Source: Planctomycetota bacterium (lineage in GTDB: Bacteria > Planctomycetota > Planctomycetia > Planctomycetales > Planctomycetaceae). From it: a stretch of 64,000 nucleotides of DNA. The notes below the pieces were generated by a model. That model was not told where the DNA came from, ran no database searches, and worked only from the letters and a program-made list of their open reading frames with translations. A program made the position numbers and the translations under genes. Numbering within the stretch: position 1 is the first letter of the stretch; the number at the start of each line of letters is the position of its first letter. This document shows, piece after piece, positions 38,586 to 48,105 of the stretch. The DNA lies in NCBI GenBank assembly GCA_022600195.1, contig JAHZKX010000023.1:1-64000 (forward strand), in the 5' to 3' direction.

Positions 38586-38641
38586 GCGTCTCGCGCTTCG
38601 CGAATATGCGTTATAAGCGTCGCGCGCGAGATGCGTTTTTT
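38586..38641 (+). terminator. GC-rich hairpin plus T-run after the propeller gene
   Basis: GCGTCTCGCGC (38586-38596) pairs with GCGCGAGATGC (38624-38634), with one G-T pair, and is followed by a G and then TTTTTT. The 27-base loop can form further short stems (CGCTT/AAGCG). It is placed 70 bp after the NHL-like gene stop and fits an intrinsic terminator. Confidence 0.55.
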
Positions 38642-39190
38642 GTGCACTGCTTACAGCGAACACTGAAGATCTCACTACTATAAAAACTCCTTTGTTTTGA
38701 AAATCTTCACCTGTCCATTCCGCACAGGTTCTCGCTGTCTCGTACTTTTTATATGCGGTTCGAACACGCTTCGACGCGTATGAACCACCGTTCGAACACC
38801 GTTCGTCCGCTTTCAACCATCCCTCGCGCAATAAATAAACATTGACATCCTCATGACTATCACGAAAATCAAAACCAGTCAGACAGGGCACACTCGCGCA
38901 ACGTGAGAACAAGTTCAACAAGAAATATTCAAGATACCACATACCAGACATTCCCTGACTGACCATCAGCTAAAACTGAGTGGCGCTAGCTGCCGTACGG
39001 AACAAGTAAAAAGTCACAACCCAAAACAGAAGCAACAATTCACAGAGGCAAAGATTCTATCCGATAACAACAATCACCCCACAGATGAATATCCGGAACT
39101 GGTAACTGGAGCAGGGGAGCAATGGATTAGAATCTGCTCTGGGAAGTATGTTGCGTTTCGTTTGAATCAATTTCAGTCACGAGCAGTTTT
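38642..39190. other. Intergenic stretch of about 550 bp with small repeats
   Basis: No supported gene. ACCTGT/ACAGGT forms a hairpin near 38709-38729. The 10-mer GTTCGAACAC, which contains the palindrome TTCGAA, occurs twice (38758-38767 and 38790-38799). The long minus-strand ORF that covers part of this stretch does not look like protein. Confidence 0.4.
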
Positions 39191-39526
39191 TTACGTTTTA
39201 TGATCATTTGATTTTTGGGCTTTGCGACAGGCATGGCATTCAACAGCCTTCGCGTCAATATGCCCTTTGGCTTCTTCGTAGTACCACTTTCGATCTGCTG
39301 CTTTCCAGATTTCGCGTTTCCCACAGCTACGGCATTCAAAAGGCTGATCAACATAAAATTCGGGAAGGCCTCCATAAGTATTGATGTGGGACAATTTTTT
39401 ACGGTTCGCTTCCACCGCCGAAGGGTGTTTCTTTTGCTTATGGAGGGTCAGCTTGAAAATACGCTCTGCTTCAAGAAATTCTTCATCAGTCGGATCTCGA
39501 CCCGTATCCATTTGATCGTCTGACAT
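39191..39526 (-). CDS. Small zinc-ribbon protein (zf-trcl type)
   Basis: A protein of about 111 residues. An acidic helical N-terminal part (DPTDEEFLEAERIFK) precedes a single zinc ribbon: C65-x2-C68 (FECRSCGKREIWKA) and C97-x2-C100 (VECHACRK). The KWYYEEAKGHI segment between them is typical of the probable zinc-ribbon family named zf-trcl. It likely binds nucleic acid or protein in the cytoplasm, but no role is established. The ATG at 39526 is preferred to the GTG at 39535. It has no operon partner. Confidence 0.75.
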   Translation of the reverse strand: MSDDQMDTGRDPTDEEFLEAERIFKLTLHKQKKHPSAVEANRKKLSHINTYGGLPEFYVDQPFECRSCGKREIWKAADRKWYYEEAKGHIDAKAVECHACRKAQKSNDHKT

Positions 39527-40017
39527 GAAATACACTCACGAGGTTTGGGGTAAACAGGTTCAATGATATTCAGCGGTATTCAGTACGGCAGGGCATGTCT
39601 GATTTTGCAAAAAAAGATACATCATCAGAGCGCTCCATTCAATAGGGCCAAAAATCGTTGAGCATATTCAGGATCTTGTCCAACTCAAGAACAGTTGATT
39701 TAGATATATTACTACAACATGGTGTTGGAGACACATTTTTTATAATTTGGTTCACTTCAAATTCAACACAGCTCATATTACCGGAATCAGTTTCCAGGTA
39801 ACACTTTTTTTCGTGAATTTCATGTCTTTCGTGGTTACTAAAATACTGAATCGATACACAGAAAAAACGAACTCATTATCCCTGAAAACTGTCGACGAGG
39901 ACTGACTTTTGATACCATAGACGGTGCAGGAAGTGATATGATGAAAGTGCCCGTTGATTCGGGACAGGATCCAACCTTGGCCGCCTCTGAACTCAACCTT
40001 CAAGAGAGTACCGCGAT
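39527..40017. other. Divergent intergenic region of about 490 bp
   Basis: AT-rich spacer between the zinc-ribbon gene and the Gfo/Idh gene. No ORF with coding character, hairpin plus T-run or clear promoter was found. The 76-aa minus-strand ORF at 39773-40003 has no domain and lies antisense to the expected leader of the oxidoreductase gene. Confidence 0.4.
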
Positions 40018-41400
40018 ATGCAAAACGATGATTCCCGTTCCACCCCTCAAAACAAGAGCAACAAACTGACCCGGCGTGATTTCATCGCAGCCGCCAGTAC
40101 TGCTTTTGTGGCACCGACCATCGTTCCCAGTTCTGTGTTTGGTGCGAATGCACCCAGTAACCGGATTAACATTGCCCAGATTGGTTGTGGAAATCAGAGT
40201 CGTGCCGACTTGCCTGGTATGTTGCGGCTCGCTGATACCCGGGTGGTTGCCGTTTGTGATGTCAACAAAGCCAGTGGTGGTTATGCCCGTAAAGAACATT
40301 TTCTGGGACGCGAGCCCGCGCAGAAAAGAGTGAACGAGCACTATGCCAAAAAAACGCGTTCGGGAAAGTACCAGGGATGCGATGCCTACAGTGACTTCCG
40401 CGATGTCCTGGCACGCGAAGACGTCGATGCCGTCATGATTACGCTGCCCGATCATTGGCACGCATTGGCAACCAAGAAGGCCTGTGAAGCCGGGAAAGAC
40501 GTCTATTGCCAGAAGCCCATGTCACTCACCGTCCACGATGGTCAGCAGATGATCAAAGCGGTTCGCAAGCACAACCGCATCTTGCAGACCGGCTCTCAGT
40601 ATCGCTCGAATAAAGTCGTACGCCGTATGTGTGAACTGGTACGCAATGGACGCATCGGCAAAGTGAAACGCGTCATTTCTATTATCAACGGCAGCGGTGC
40701 CGGACCCGAACCGGGCTGGAAAGAAATGCCCGTACCCGCTGGCTTTGATTATGACATGTGGCTCGGCCCTGCACCCATGGCCCCCTATCACATCGATCGC
40801 TGCCTGTACCGTTTCCGTTTTCATCTCGATTATTCCGGGGGGCAGGTGACAAATACGGGCGCCCATTCAACCGACATCATTCAATGGGCGCTCGGCATGG
40901 ATGGCACGGGCCCGGTGGAATTCGAGCATCAACCAGGGGTCGTCTGGCCGCCGAAAGGGCATCTTTACACAACGGCCATGAAAACGGACTTCCGCGCACG
41001 CTACGCCAACGGGATCGAGTTTATCTGTCGCACGCAGGATCCCGGATTCGGGGCCCGTATCGAGGGAACCGAAGGCTGGGTTCAGTTCAGTGTCAACAAT
41101 ATGCGAGAGGTGGAAGCATCCTCCGATGCCATCAAGAATTCGGTGATCACTGCCGAAGAGATTCATCTGCCCGTCAGCAACAATCATTACCAGAACTTCA
41201 TTGACAGCGTCAAATCGCGGAAAGATCCCATTGAACCCGTTGAAGCCGGACATTCCACCGCCAGCATTTGCCACCTCGGCAACATCGCCATGCGGCTGAA
41301 ACGAAAACTGAAGTGGAACCCGGAGAAAGAACAGTTCATCGGCGATGACGAAGCCAACCAGATGCTGCAACGCCCTTATCGCCAGCCCTGGAAAATCTGA
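40018..41400 (+). CDS. Tat-exported Gfo/Idh/MocA family oxidoreductase
   Basis: The 460-residue protein has a Tat signal (LTRRDFIAAASTAFVAPTIVPSSVFG), then the Rossmann nucleotide-binding fold (INIAQIGCGNQSRADL, VVAVCDVN). The family EKP-like motif appears as VYCQKPMSLTVHD near residue 170. The C-terminal alpha/beta domain carries GGQVTNTGAHSTDIIQWALG. Members oxidise or reduce sugars and related polyols with tightly bound NAD(P). Export by Tat implies that the cofactor is loaded before export. In planctomycetes such genes are numerous and linked to polysaccharide use. The substrate is unknown. Confidence 0.92.
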   Translation: MQNDDSRSTPQNKSNKLTRRDFIAAASTAFVAPTIVPSSVFGANAPSNRINIAQIGCGNQSRADLPGMLRLADTRVVAVCDVNKASGGYARKEHFLGREPAQKRVNEHYAKKTRSGKYQGCDAYSDFRDVLAREDVDAVMITLPDHWHALATKKACEAGKDVYCQKPMSLTVHDGQQMIKAVRKHNRILQTGSQYRSNKVVRRMCELVRNGRIGKVKRVISIINGSGAGPEPGWKEMPVPAGFDYDMWLGPAPMAPYHIDRCLYRFRFHLDYSGGQVTNTGAHSTDIIQWALGMDGTGPVEFEHQPGVVWPPKGHLYTTAMKTDFRARYANGIEFICRTQDPGFGARIEGTEGWVQFSVNNMREVEASSDAIKNSVITAEEIHLPVSNNHYQNFIDSVKSRKDPIEPVEAGHSTASICHLGNIAMRLKRKLKWNPEKEQFIGDDEANQMLQRPYRQPWKI

Positions 41401-41451
41401 ATTAGCGCTTCGCAACCAGAAAAAAGTCATTATGAATTCAAAGCCGTTCAG

Positions 41452-42972
41452 CTATTTCGATTTCCCAGGCCCTTCATTCCACCAGATGGAAAACCATTTG
41501 GAAGGAGCGTCCGGGTTCGCCTCGCGGGCTTCGAAATTTCCGACCGCCAGATCCAGATCGCCGTCGGCGTCAAAATCGCCCGCTTCGATCACCGCATGTT
41601 GGCCTTTCGAATAATCGAGCGGATGCGCGACAAACTTACCTGGCGTTTTCTGTTCGTACCAGACAACCGTATTCCGCGGCGTTTCATAATTCCAGGTCAT
41701 AGTGCAGGCAGCAACGTCGATATCCCCATCGCCGTCGAAGTCGCCGTGTGTGGCACCATAGGCGCCCGTCAATTTTGCAATCGGGTGATGCACAAAGGGA
41801 AATGTGCCTCTGTTTTCCAGCCATTGGATCGAATGACTGGGACGCAGCTCAAAGCTGTCCATCGTATCGCCGTTCGTATAAAGCAGATCGAGGTCCTGAT
41901 CCTGATCGAGATCCACCAGCGAAATACTGGACGAACCATAGGCGGGATCGGGGGCTTCATAAATTGTTTCTTTTTTAAACTGCCCCTTACCCTGATTCAA
42001 AAACGCGACGATGATTTCATGCTCCTGCGAGAACAGCGTCACAAAATCGAGCAGCCCATCTCGGTTCAAATCAGTGACCAGCACATGACTGGCACCATGC
42101 CGCTCGTCGAGAACACGTTGCTCGAATTTCAGGTCTGTTTTTGAAGGTGAGACGTTTTTGAGAAACAGCAATCGTCCGGTGTCTCGCCAGCCGAATTCTG
42201 CCACGATCAGGTCCAGGTCCTCATCACCATCGAAGTCGGCCGCTTTGACATCAGCCACACGCCCCAATCCGGTTTGCAGATCATGAGGCTGATAACGTTG
42301 CGTTTTCTCATCGAACATCAGCAGCGTGACTTTTCCCCGGTCGTGATCTTCCGGCCCAAAACTTCCCAGATCCGCGATGAGATAATCGTCGCGTTGATCC
42401 TGATTCAAATCCACGCGTTCAATATGCGCCGGGTGGTTCCGTTTTGACAGTGACTGGAATTTCGGTTTGCCTGCGGAAAACCGAAAGCGACCGATTTCCC
42501 CCGAACCCAGATCGGTGATTAATAATTCGTGTGGCAAACTGCCACTTCCGATCCAGTTCAAATCCGATACGCCGGGAATTTGATCTGCCACCTGTCGCGG
42601 GAATTCCTGTTTTCGAAAGGTCAGAGGACCCGTTGGGACTTCGGTAACTTGAGTCGGCAGTTGATGTTTCTCTGGTGCCTGTGAGACGAAATACTTGATG
42701 ACTTCCGGCTGAGGAGGCACGCGTTGTTGTCTTTGCTGTGAACGCTCATAGTGCGCATACTCGCGGGGAATCTGCATCCGCCAGAATTCTTTGGTCAAAA
42801 TACCTGGATCAGGGCAGAGATGACAGCTTCCGCAGAACGTTTGAATCTCAGCATGGAATTCCTGAAAACGTGCGTCCGCAGAAAGTGCAGCCTCTGGTTG
42901 TGCTGGCGGTTTCTGCTTCCCGCACGACAGCAAACACGCGAGAAACAGAAATAAACAGAGGCGGACCCGCAT
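41452..42972 (-). CDS. VCBS/FG-GAP propeller lipoprotein with a CxxCH motif
   Basis: A protein of about 506 residues. The N-terminus is a lipoprotein signal (LFLFLACLLSC, lipid on C17). A CGSCHLCPDP stretch follows (C47, C50, H51), a haem-c-like CxxCH with an extra nearby cysteine. The rest is a beta-propeller of VCBS/FG-GAP repeats with calcium-loop motifs: DLNQDQRDDYLIAD, DFDGDEDLDLIVAE, DLDQDQDLDLLYTN and DFDGDGDIDVAAC. The true start is probably the ATG at 42972, which overlaps the stop of the upstream SGNH gene by one base (TGATG), so the two are translationally coupled. Whether haem is bound is not known. Confidence 0.82.
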   Translation of the reverse strand: MRVRLCLFLFLACLLSCGKQKPPAQPEAALSADARFQEFHAEIQTFCGSCHLCPDPGILTKEFWRMQIPREYAHYERSQQRQQRVPPQPEVIKYFVSQAPEKHQLPTQVTEVPTGPLTFRKQEFPRQVADQIPGVSDLNWIGSGSLPHELLITDLGSGEIGRFRFSAGKPKFQSLSKRNHPAHIERVDLNQDQRDDYLIADLGSFGPEDHDRGKVTLLMFDEKTQRYQPHDLQTGLGRVADVKAADFDGDEDLDLIVAEFGWRDTGRLLFLKNVSPSKTDLKFEQRVLDERHGASHVLVTDLNRDGLLDFVTLFSQEHEIIVAFLNQGKGQFKKETIYEAPDPAYGSSSISLVDLDQDQDLDLLYTNGDTMDSFELRPSHSIQWLENRGTFPFVHHPIAKLTGAYGATHGDFDGDGDIDVAACTMTWNYETPRNTVVWYEQKTPGKFVAHPLDYSKGQHAVIEAGDFDADGDLDLAVGNFEAREANPDAPSKWFSIWWNEGPGKSK

Positions 42973-44123
42973 CACTTCGAGTGTTTCTCAAGGATGGGCT
43001 TCAATACTTTCTCAAAAGCGTCAGCCTGTCGGAAAAAACCGAGGTCGGTCGGGTGTGAACCATCGACGGTGTCTTCACTGTCATCGCCCAGCAGCGTGTT
43101 GCCTTCCAGATAATACAGGTTTTTCACACCCTCTTTTTTCAAACGCTCATAAGCATTGCGGAGTTCCAGGCGGCTCGTGCGATGGCGGTCCTGACTGCTC
43201 GGTTTGAGAAACGCATTCGAATACGTGCGGTCTTCCACCAGCAGAATCGGTGTCTCGGGATGCGCGGCCCTTAACGTTTTGACGAGCGGCTCGGTCTCTT
43301 TTTTCACGACATTCGCCGTCACATTCGGCAGACAGTCCATGATGAACACGCTCGCATCCAGCTCGGCAATGAGTTTCGCAACTTCTGGTTCCATCCGACC
43401 ATTGCCCGAAAAACCAAGATTGATCACCGGGCGATCGAGTCTGCGACCGAGGATCGCCGTATGCACCATGCCAGTACGAGACGCACAACCCCCTTGTGTA
43501 ATCGAAGTACCCCAGAAGATGAGCGGTTTATCTTTGCCTGGCTCACGTGCGGGCGCTTTCCAAAGCTGGTTGCTTTCAGGAATTCCAATCTCAACCGATT
43601 TGACGCCGTTATACAGGGGCAGATAAAGAATATATTCTCGTTTCCCGGGAACCAACCCTGAAGTCAGTGAGACACTGTTTTTCTGCTGGGACGGTTTGCC
43701 AACTGCCAACCAGCGCCATTTTCCCGATTCCGTTTTTACATAAAGATCCAGACCACTGACGCCGGTGGCCGCCATGTGATTCATGGCAATGCTCGGAGAG
43801 GTCAGTTCCCATTTTGCTTTGATTGAAGTGGCGTTAGTCACAAAGCGGACTGCCATGCCCGCGGAATGTTTGCTGAGTGACCAGACCGGGGGACGCACAA
43901 CGCCTTTGGCCTTTTTGGGCAGACGATCAAAGAACGATTCCGTTTCCGTCCAGCCTTTTCCTTCCATACCCAGGTTCTTGATATCGAACCAATGCGTTTT
44001 GTCTTTTTTATCGACAGAGAAATCAGAAACAGGTGCTTCGACCGCATTCAGCGTACTCTGTAGAGCAACTATCGAAAGCAGAGCCGTGAAGAACAGTACA
44101 AACGGGCGAGGTTGAAATGTCAT
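42972..44123 (-). CDS. Exported SGNH/GDSL-type esterase with GxDLY N-terminal domain
   Basis: A protein of about 383 residues with a signal peptide (FVLFFTALLSIVALQSTLNAVEA). The N-terminal beta domain (about 35-190) carries the GxDLY motif (GVSGLDLYVK). The hydrolase domain (about 198-383) carries block I FWGTSITQGG with nucleophile S207, block II GFSGNG, and the C-terminal DGSHPTDLG with the Asp/His pair. This matches two-domain SGNH esterases, which remove acyl or acetyl groups, often from carbohydrates. The ATG at 44123 has an AGGA ribosome site; the track start (44141) is a TTG. It is coupled by TGATG overlap to the VCBS lipoprotein gene. Confidence 0.87.
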   Translation of the reverse strand: MTFQPRPFVLFFTALLSIVALQSTLNAVEAPVSDFSVDKKDKTHWFDIKNLGMEGKGWTETESFFDRLPKKAKGVVRPPVWSLSKHSAGMAVRFVTNATSIKAKWELTSPSIAMNHMAATGVSGLDLYVKTESGKWRWLAVGKPSQQKNSVSLTSGLVPGKREYILYLPLYNGVKSVEIGIPESNQLWKAPAREPGKDKPLIFWGTSITQGGCASRTGMVHTAILGRRLDRPVINLGFSGNGRMEPEVAKLIAELDASVFIMDCLPNVTANVVKKETEPLVKTLRAAHPETPILLVEDRTYSNAFLKPSSQDRHRTSRLELRNAYERLKKEGVKNLYYLEGNTLLGDDSEDTVDGSHPTDLGFFRQADAFEKVLKPILEKHSK

Positions 44124-44250
44124 GCGATTTCCTGTCGTCAACTCAAAAGGAGAGATTTAAATCAGAACTCAATTTATCTTAACAGTAGAGTTCATGAAAA
44201 AGAAAGTTGACGACCGGGATCGAATCCAAAGTTTTTTCAAGTCAAATCGA

Positions 44251-44847
44251 TCAGGAATCCTGCTGATTCAGTCGCGTGATGAAGTTTGTCAGTTCTTGTC
44301 CCTGATACAGAATTTGCTGCTGCCGTTTTTTGTCTTTCAAATTACCGAACTCGTCAAATGCATCATGCGCACTGGAGACAGCCGTTTGAGCGGGCAGCAT
44401 GAGACAGCCCAGGCCACCCAGAATGGCCCGCACGTGAACCAGTCCTCTTAAGCCTCCCAGTCCGCCGGGAGAAGCACTCATCAGGGAGACGACTTTGCCA
44501 CGAAACGCGGGCAGGGACCCTGGGGCTTCCCCCTCATCGGCGCGCGTAGCCCAGTCGATTGCATTTTTAAGGACGGCGGAAAGTGAGCCGTTATATTCGG
44601 GAGAGGAAATCAGAATCCCATCACTTTCCATCAGCAGTTGTTTGAATTTGAGAGCGTGCTCATTTTTACCCTCACTGGCTTCGAGGTCTTCATCAAAGAG
44701 AGGCATCGGGTAATCGTGCAGATTGATTAGCGTGACCACAGCTCCTGCCTCTCTGGCTCCCGTTGCAGCCAGAGCCACTAATTTTTTATTAAACGAATCT
44801 TTGCGTGTGCTGCCTGCGAAAGCCAATATGCGAGGTTGGTAGCTCAT
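44251..44847 (-). CDS. NADPH-dependent FMN reductase
   Basis: A 198-residue flavodoxin-fold reductase. It shows the N-terminal FMN-phosphate loop AFAGSTRKDSFNKKL (residues 10-24), the LHDYPMPLFDEDLE segment, and ISSPEYNGSLSAVLKNAIDWATR near residues 80-102, all typical of the NADPH-dependent FMN reductase/chromate reductase family. It moves electrons from NADPH to flavin or quinone-like acceptors in the cytoplasm. It is a single gene, 127 bp upstream of the SGNH gene on the same strand. The natural acceptor is unknown. Confidence 0.92.
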   Translation of the reverse strand: MSYQPRILAFAGSTRKDSFNKKLVALAATGAREAGAVVTLINLHDYPMPLFDEDLEASEGKNEHALKFKQLLMESDGILISSPEYNGSLSAVLKNAIDWATRADEGEAPGSLPAFRGKVVSLMSASPGGLGGLRGLVHVRAILGGLGCLMLPAQTAVSSAHDAFDEFGNLKDKKRQQQILYQGQELTNFITRLNQQDS

Positions 44848-44914
44848 CGTATTCTTTTCTTTCTACATGGGATGAAGAAGATGCAACCGGCCGGGTGCCC
44901 ATCTCAGTGATTCT

Positions 44915-44920
44915 ATTATA
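44915..44920 (-). promoter_or_regulatory. Candidate -10 element for the FMN reductase gene
   Basis: A TATAAT on the minus strand lies about 70 bp upstream of the ATG. No -35 with good spacing is present (TTGATT is only 14 bases away), so support is weak. Confidence 0.25.
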
Positions 44921-45045
44921 GGGGGGCAGCCTGGAATCAATAGTCAGGAAAGGAAAATGGTAATTGAGTGGCAAACCAGCACAAAAAAGGAGTCAACCTG
45001 CAACCAGATGAACTCCCTGTGTTTTCACTGTCACTCAAGTTAACT

Positions 45046-46050
45046 TTAGAATTCGCCGAGGACTTCCCCGTTTTGACGCGTGCCCAAAGCACGCCAGATA
45101 TCCAGAGAGATATTTTCGCTGATGGTGCGCACCGAACCGTCTACAAGAACGGCGTTGACGACTCCAATATGATGACTCCGCGAAGTGATGATGGCATAAG
45201 TGGGTGAACCGGCACCACCATTTTTGCCTTCCTGCCACGAATTGTAGTCGGCGTTGTACTCTGTTCCCGCGTTCGTATAAGGCACATGCGTATTGGGATT
45301 CATCGTGACGGTAAAACCGGTGTGATGCACGCGCCCATCGGGCCATTCTGTGTGTCCGGTATTGGTTTTGAATTGGCCTCCCGACGCCGTGATTGTGGCA
45401 GCCTCGGATGCCGTCGAGGGTATCGTCGTAGTGGAGGGGCCGCCATTTCGAGTATAAGGCTGCCAGCTTTTTACTTCCGAGGCCAGCAGTGTATTACTGG
45501 TTCCATCGGTAAACGCTGCTATCGTTAAACTGGCATTGGGGAAAAACGCACCATTACCGCCGTTTCCATTCGTAGTATCAAACACAAACCAGGTTCCATA
45601 GTTGAAACCATAATTGGTCGGATACAGGGTGACTTTTCCACTACCGGGGTCGCGTGCCTGATCACTTTTAGGATCGCTGGGGCAGGCATAAACGGGTATT
45701 TTCAAACCATCTATGGCGGTCTGAAAATCCCAGGCTATCGAGAGATCCACATTGTTATAAAGGTTTCCCTGTTCCAGCAATGGTAAAATCCGACCATGCA
45801 CGCCCCACGAACCATTATTTCCAGTCGAAGTCACGGAAAGATCGACGCTCGCACCGGGGGGCAGGTAACGATAACTGCTGGCATAGTTATGGACTGCCAG
45901 ACCTAACTGTTTCAAGTGATTCTTACACTGGGTTCTTCGGGCCGCTTCTCGCGCCTGCTGGATCGCCGGCAGCAGCAACGCGATTAAAATCGCGATGATG
46001 GCAATCACTACCAGTAATTCGATTATTGTAAATCCACGTCTGTTACGCAT
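45046..46050 (-). CDS. DUF1559 prepilin-like protein
   Basis: A protein of about 334 residues. It begins with a type IV pilin-like methylation signal ([36 protein letters not shown]), which would be cut by a prepilin peptidase after the Gly. The DUF1559 body follows: [15 protein letters not shown] near 42, [13 protein letters not shown] near 88, and the C-terminal [17 protein letters not shown]. These are abundant in planctomycetes and resemble type II secretion pseudopilins; their job is unknown. The ATG at 46050 has an AAGGA ribosome site. A shortened relative lies at 53013-53741. Confidence 0.93.
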   Translation of the reverse strand: MRNRRGFTIIELLVVIAIIAILIALLLPAIQQAREAARRTQCKNHLKQLGLAVHNYASSYRYLPPGASVDLSVTSTGNNGSWGVHGRILPLLEQGNLYNNVDLSIAWDFQTAIDGLKIPVYACPSDPKSDQARDPGSGKVTLYPTNYGFNYGTWFVFDTTNGNGGNGAFFPNASLTIAAFTDGTSNTLLASEVKSWQPYTRNGGPSTTTIPSTASEAATITASGGQFKTNTGHTEWPDGRVHHTGFTVTMNPNTHVPYTNAGTEYNADYNSWQEGKNGGAGSPTYAIITSRSHHIGVVNAVLVDGSVRTISENISLDIWRALGTRQNGEVLGEF

Positions 46051-46363
46051 CAAAGTATTTCCTTATCGATATCATTTGCTTTCCAGGGGTACAATTCTAT
46101 AGTAAAATGAGTAGCAAAACATATTCTAAAGTAGGCAATTTTCAGGGGTTTTCCTGATATTCAACGCTGCAGCTTTGGTTTAGACGGTACGTACAGACGG
46201 AAAAGGATAACTTAAAGTAAACAGCGACAGAATGTGTTTGAGATATTTCATCATCTAAAAGAATACTGCTTTTTATCCCTGCGTGATTGTGAGAGAATCA
46301 GATCTGTCCATCGCAGTGAAATTAGGAAACGAACTGAAGAACTTTCAACGGGAGTCGTTCAAC
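46051..46363. other. Divergent intergenic region with a small symmetric element
   Basis: A spacer of 313 bp between the DUF1559 and sulfatase genes. GTACGTAC (46187-46194) is a palindrome flanked by two AGACGG copies (46182-46187 and 46195-46200), a possible regulator site. The 27 codons before the chosen sulfatase start are open in frame but do not look like a signal peptide. Confidence 0.35.
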
Positions 46364-47854
46364 ATGAGACCTGGGGCGCGCTGCTTGGCGGCATTATTCA
46401 CTTTACTGGTTCTGGAAAGCAGCTTCACTTTCGCTGCTGAGAAAACAAAAAATAAACCCTTGAACTTTGTGTTCATTCTCGTGGATGATCTCGGCTATAT
46501 GGATGTCGGCTGCAATAATCCACAGACATTCTATGAGACACCTCACATCGACCAACTTGCTAAATCAGGGATGCGGTTTACCAACGGCTACGCCGCCAAT
46601 CCCGTGTGCAGCCCCACGCGTTACAGTATCATGACCGGGAAATATCCCACGCGCGTCGATGCCACCAACTTCTTTTCCGGTAAACGTGCGGGCAAGTTTC
46701 TGCCGGCTCCCCTGAATGACCGGATGCCTTTAAATGAAGTGACCATCGCGGAAGCTTTGAAAGAACACGGGTACTCCACCTTTTTCGCCGGCAAGTGGCA
46801 TCTGGGTCCGACGGAAGAGTTCTGGCCGGAAAAGCAGGGTTTCGATGTGAATCGTGGTGGCTGGTTACGCGGCGGTCCTTACGGTGGCAAAAGATATTTC
46901 TCGCCTTATGGAAATCCCCGTTTAACCGACGGACCGGACGGCGAGCATCTGCCCGATCGACTGGCCAGTGAAACAGCAAAGTTCATCGACCAACATCGAG
47001 AGCAACCTTTCCTGGCCTATCTCTCTTTTTATTCCGTGCATACACCCTTGATGGGTCCCAAGGCATTGGTTGCCAAATACCAGGCAAAGGCGAAACGCCT
47101 GGGTTTGACAGAACAGGAAGAATTCGCAGAGGAAGAGCAGGTGTTCGACGTCAAGCAAAAGCGGAAAGTCAGAATTCTGCAAAAGCATGCCGTCTATGCG
47201 TCGATGGTGGAATCGATGGACCGCGCGGTAGGCAAAGTCTTGAAACAACTGGAGGATTCGGGTTTGGCTGAGAATACGGTCGTCATGTTGAGCGCCGACA
47301 ATGGCGGTTTGAGTACGTCCGAAGGTTCACCCACTTCGAATCTCCCGCTCAGAGGTGGGAAGGGCTGGTTGTATGAAGGGGGCATTCGCGAAGTCTTTCT
47401 GATTCGCTGGCCGGGAGGCACCAAACCGGGCAGCACCAGCGATGAACCGGTTATCAGCACCGATTTTTATCCGACGATCCTCGATCTGGCTGGTCTGCCT
47501 GCCAGGCCATCACAGCATCAAGATGGCGTCAGTCTGAAACCTTTATTGAAAGGGGAAGCACACCTGAATCGAGAAGCCCTGTATTGGCATTATCCGCATT
47601 ACTCGAATCAGGGAGGCATCCCGGGCGGCGCGATTCGTATGGGCAACTGGAAACTGATTGAGCGTTTCGAAGATGGAAGCACTCGACTTTACAATTTGAA
47701 AGAAGACCTGGGAGAGAAGACGGACCTGACTGCAAAGCATCCCGAGCGTGTCGCTTCCCTGCGTCAGAAACTGCACCTGTGGTATCAGGAAACCGATGCA
47801 AAGTTTTTACGCGCGAAGCCCAATGGGCCGGAGTCCTGGCAACCAGAGAAGTGA
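46364..47854 (+). CDS. Exported sulfatase (arylsulfatase family)
   Basis: A protein of about 496 residues with a signal peptide (CLAALFTLLVLESSFTFAAE). The metal-binding DD (residues 41-42, FILVDDLGYMDVG) and the formylglycine motif CSPTR (C82, VCSPTRYSIMTGKYP) place it in the type I sulfatases. The substrate-site GKWHLG near residue 144 and MLSADNGG near 310 are also present. It would hydrolyse sulfate esters, for example on algal polysaccharides. The cysteine must be converted by an FGE or anSME enzyme encoded elsewhere. The ATG at 46364 has GGGAG upstream; the track start (46283) adds a tail without signal character. Confidence 0.94.
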   Translation: MRPGARCLAALFTLLVLESSFTFAAEKTKNKPLNFVFILVDDLGYMDVGCNNPQTFYETPHIDQLAKSGMRFTNGYAANPVCSPTRYSIMTGKYPTRVDATNFFSGKRAGKFLPAPLNDRMPLNEVTIAEALKEHGYSTFFAGKWHLGPTEEFWPEKQGFDVNRGGWLRGGPYGGKRYFSPYGNPRLTDGPDGEHLPDRLASETAKFIDQHREQPFLAYLSFYSVHTPLMGPKALVAKYQAKAKRLGLTEQEEFAEEEQVFDVKQKRKVRILQKHAVYASMVESMDRAVGKVLKQLEDSGLAENTVVMLSADNGGLSTSEGSPTSNLPLRGGKGWLYEGGIREVFLIRWPGGTKPGSTSDEPVISTDFYPTILDLAGLPARPSQHQDGVSLKPLLKGEAHLNREALYWHYPHYSNQGGIPGGAIRMGNWKLIERFEDGSTRLYNLKEDLGEKTDLTAKHPERVASLRQKLHLWYQETDAKFLRAKPNGPESWQPEK

Positions 47855-47997
47855 AAGGGCAAATTTATGAGGAAAAGGACAGCAAGACACAAGGTGTGTG
47901 CCAAATTCTCCAAAGGCACTGCATCACAAAAATTGAATAAAGGGTTTTTGGTCACTTCGAATTATTTTCATGTCAAACCTTTCATTTTTCTGTGATC

Positions 47998-48006
47998 TGC
48001 TATAAT
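47998..48006 (+). promoter_or_regulatory. Extended -10 promoter for the MoxR-DUF58-transglutaminase operon
   Basis: TGCTATAAT is a perfect extended -10 (TGnTATAAT) 100 bp before the MoxR start. The -35 region is poor, as is common for extended -10 promoters. No other promoter-like site is seen in the 250-bp gap after the sulfatase gene. Confidence 0.45.
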
Positions 48007-48105
48007 TACAAGATATCCCATGGGTTTGTGATGGAACTTCACGTTCAAAAATCACTTGGAATCTGCATATCCCCAATCACCGTCTATAAATAATTGAGAA
48101 GTCGA

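Noticed and set aside
38754-38770. GGTTCGAA, like a tRNA T-loop
   Set aside because: No acceptor, D or anticodon stems can be built around it; it is one of two copies of a short repeat.
37758-38966. 402-codon ORF on the minus strand opposite the NHL-like gene
   Set aside because: It is antisense to a well-supported propeller gene, has an unlikely composition (many Cys, Trp and Arg clusters) and no domain; it arises from the codon bias of the real gene.
40867-41430. 187-codon ORF antisense to the Gfo/Idh gene
   Set aside because: Mirror of a well-supported coding region, with no ribosome site or domain.
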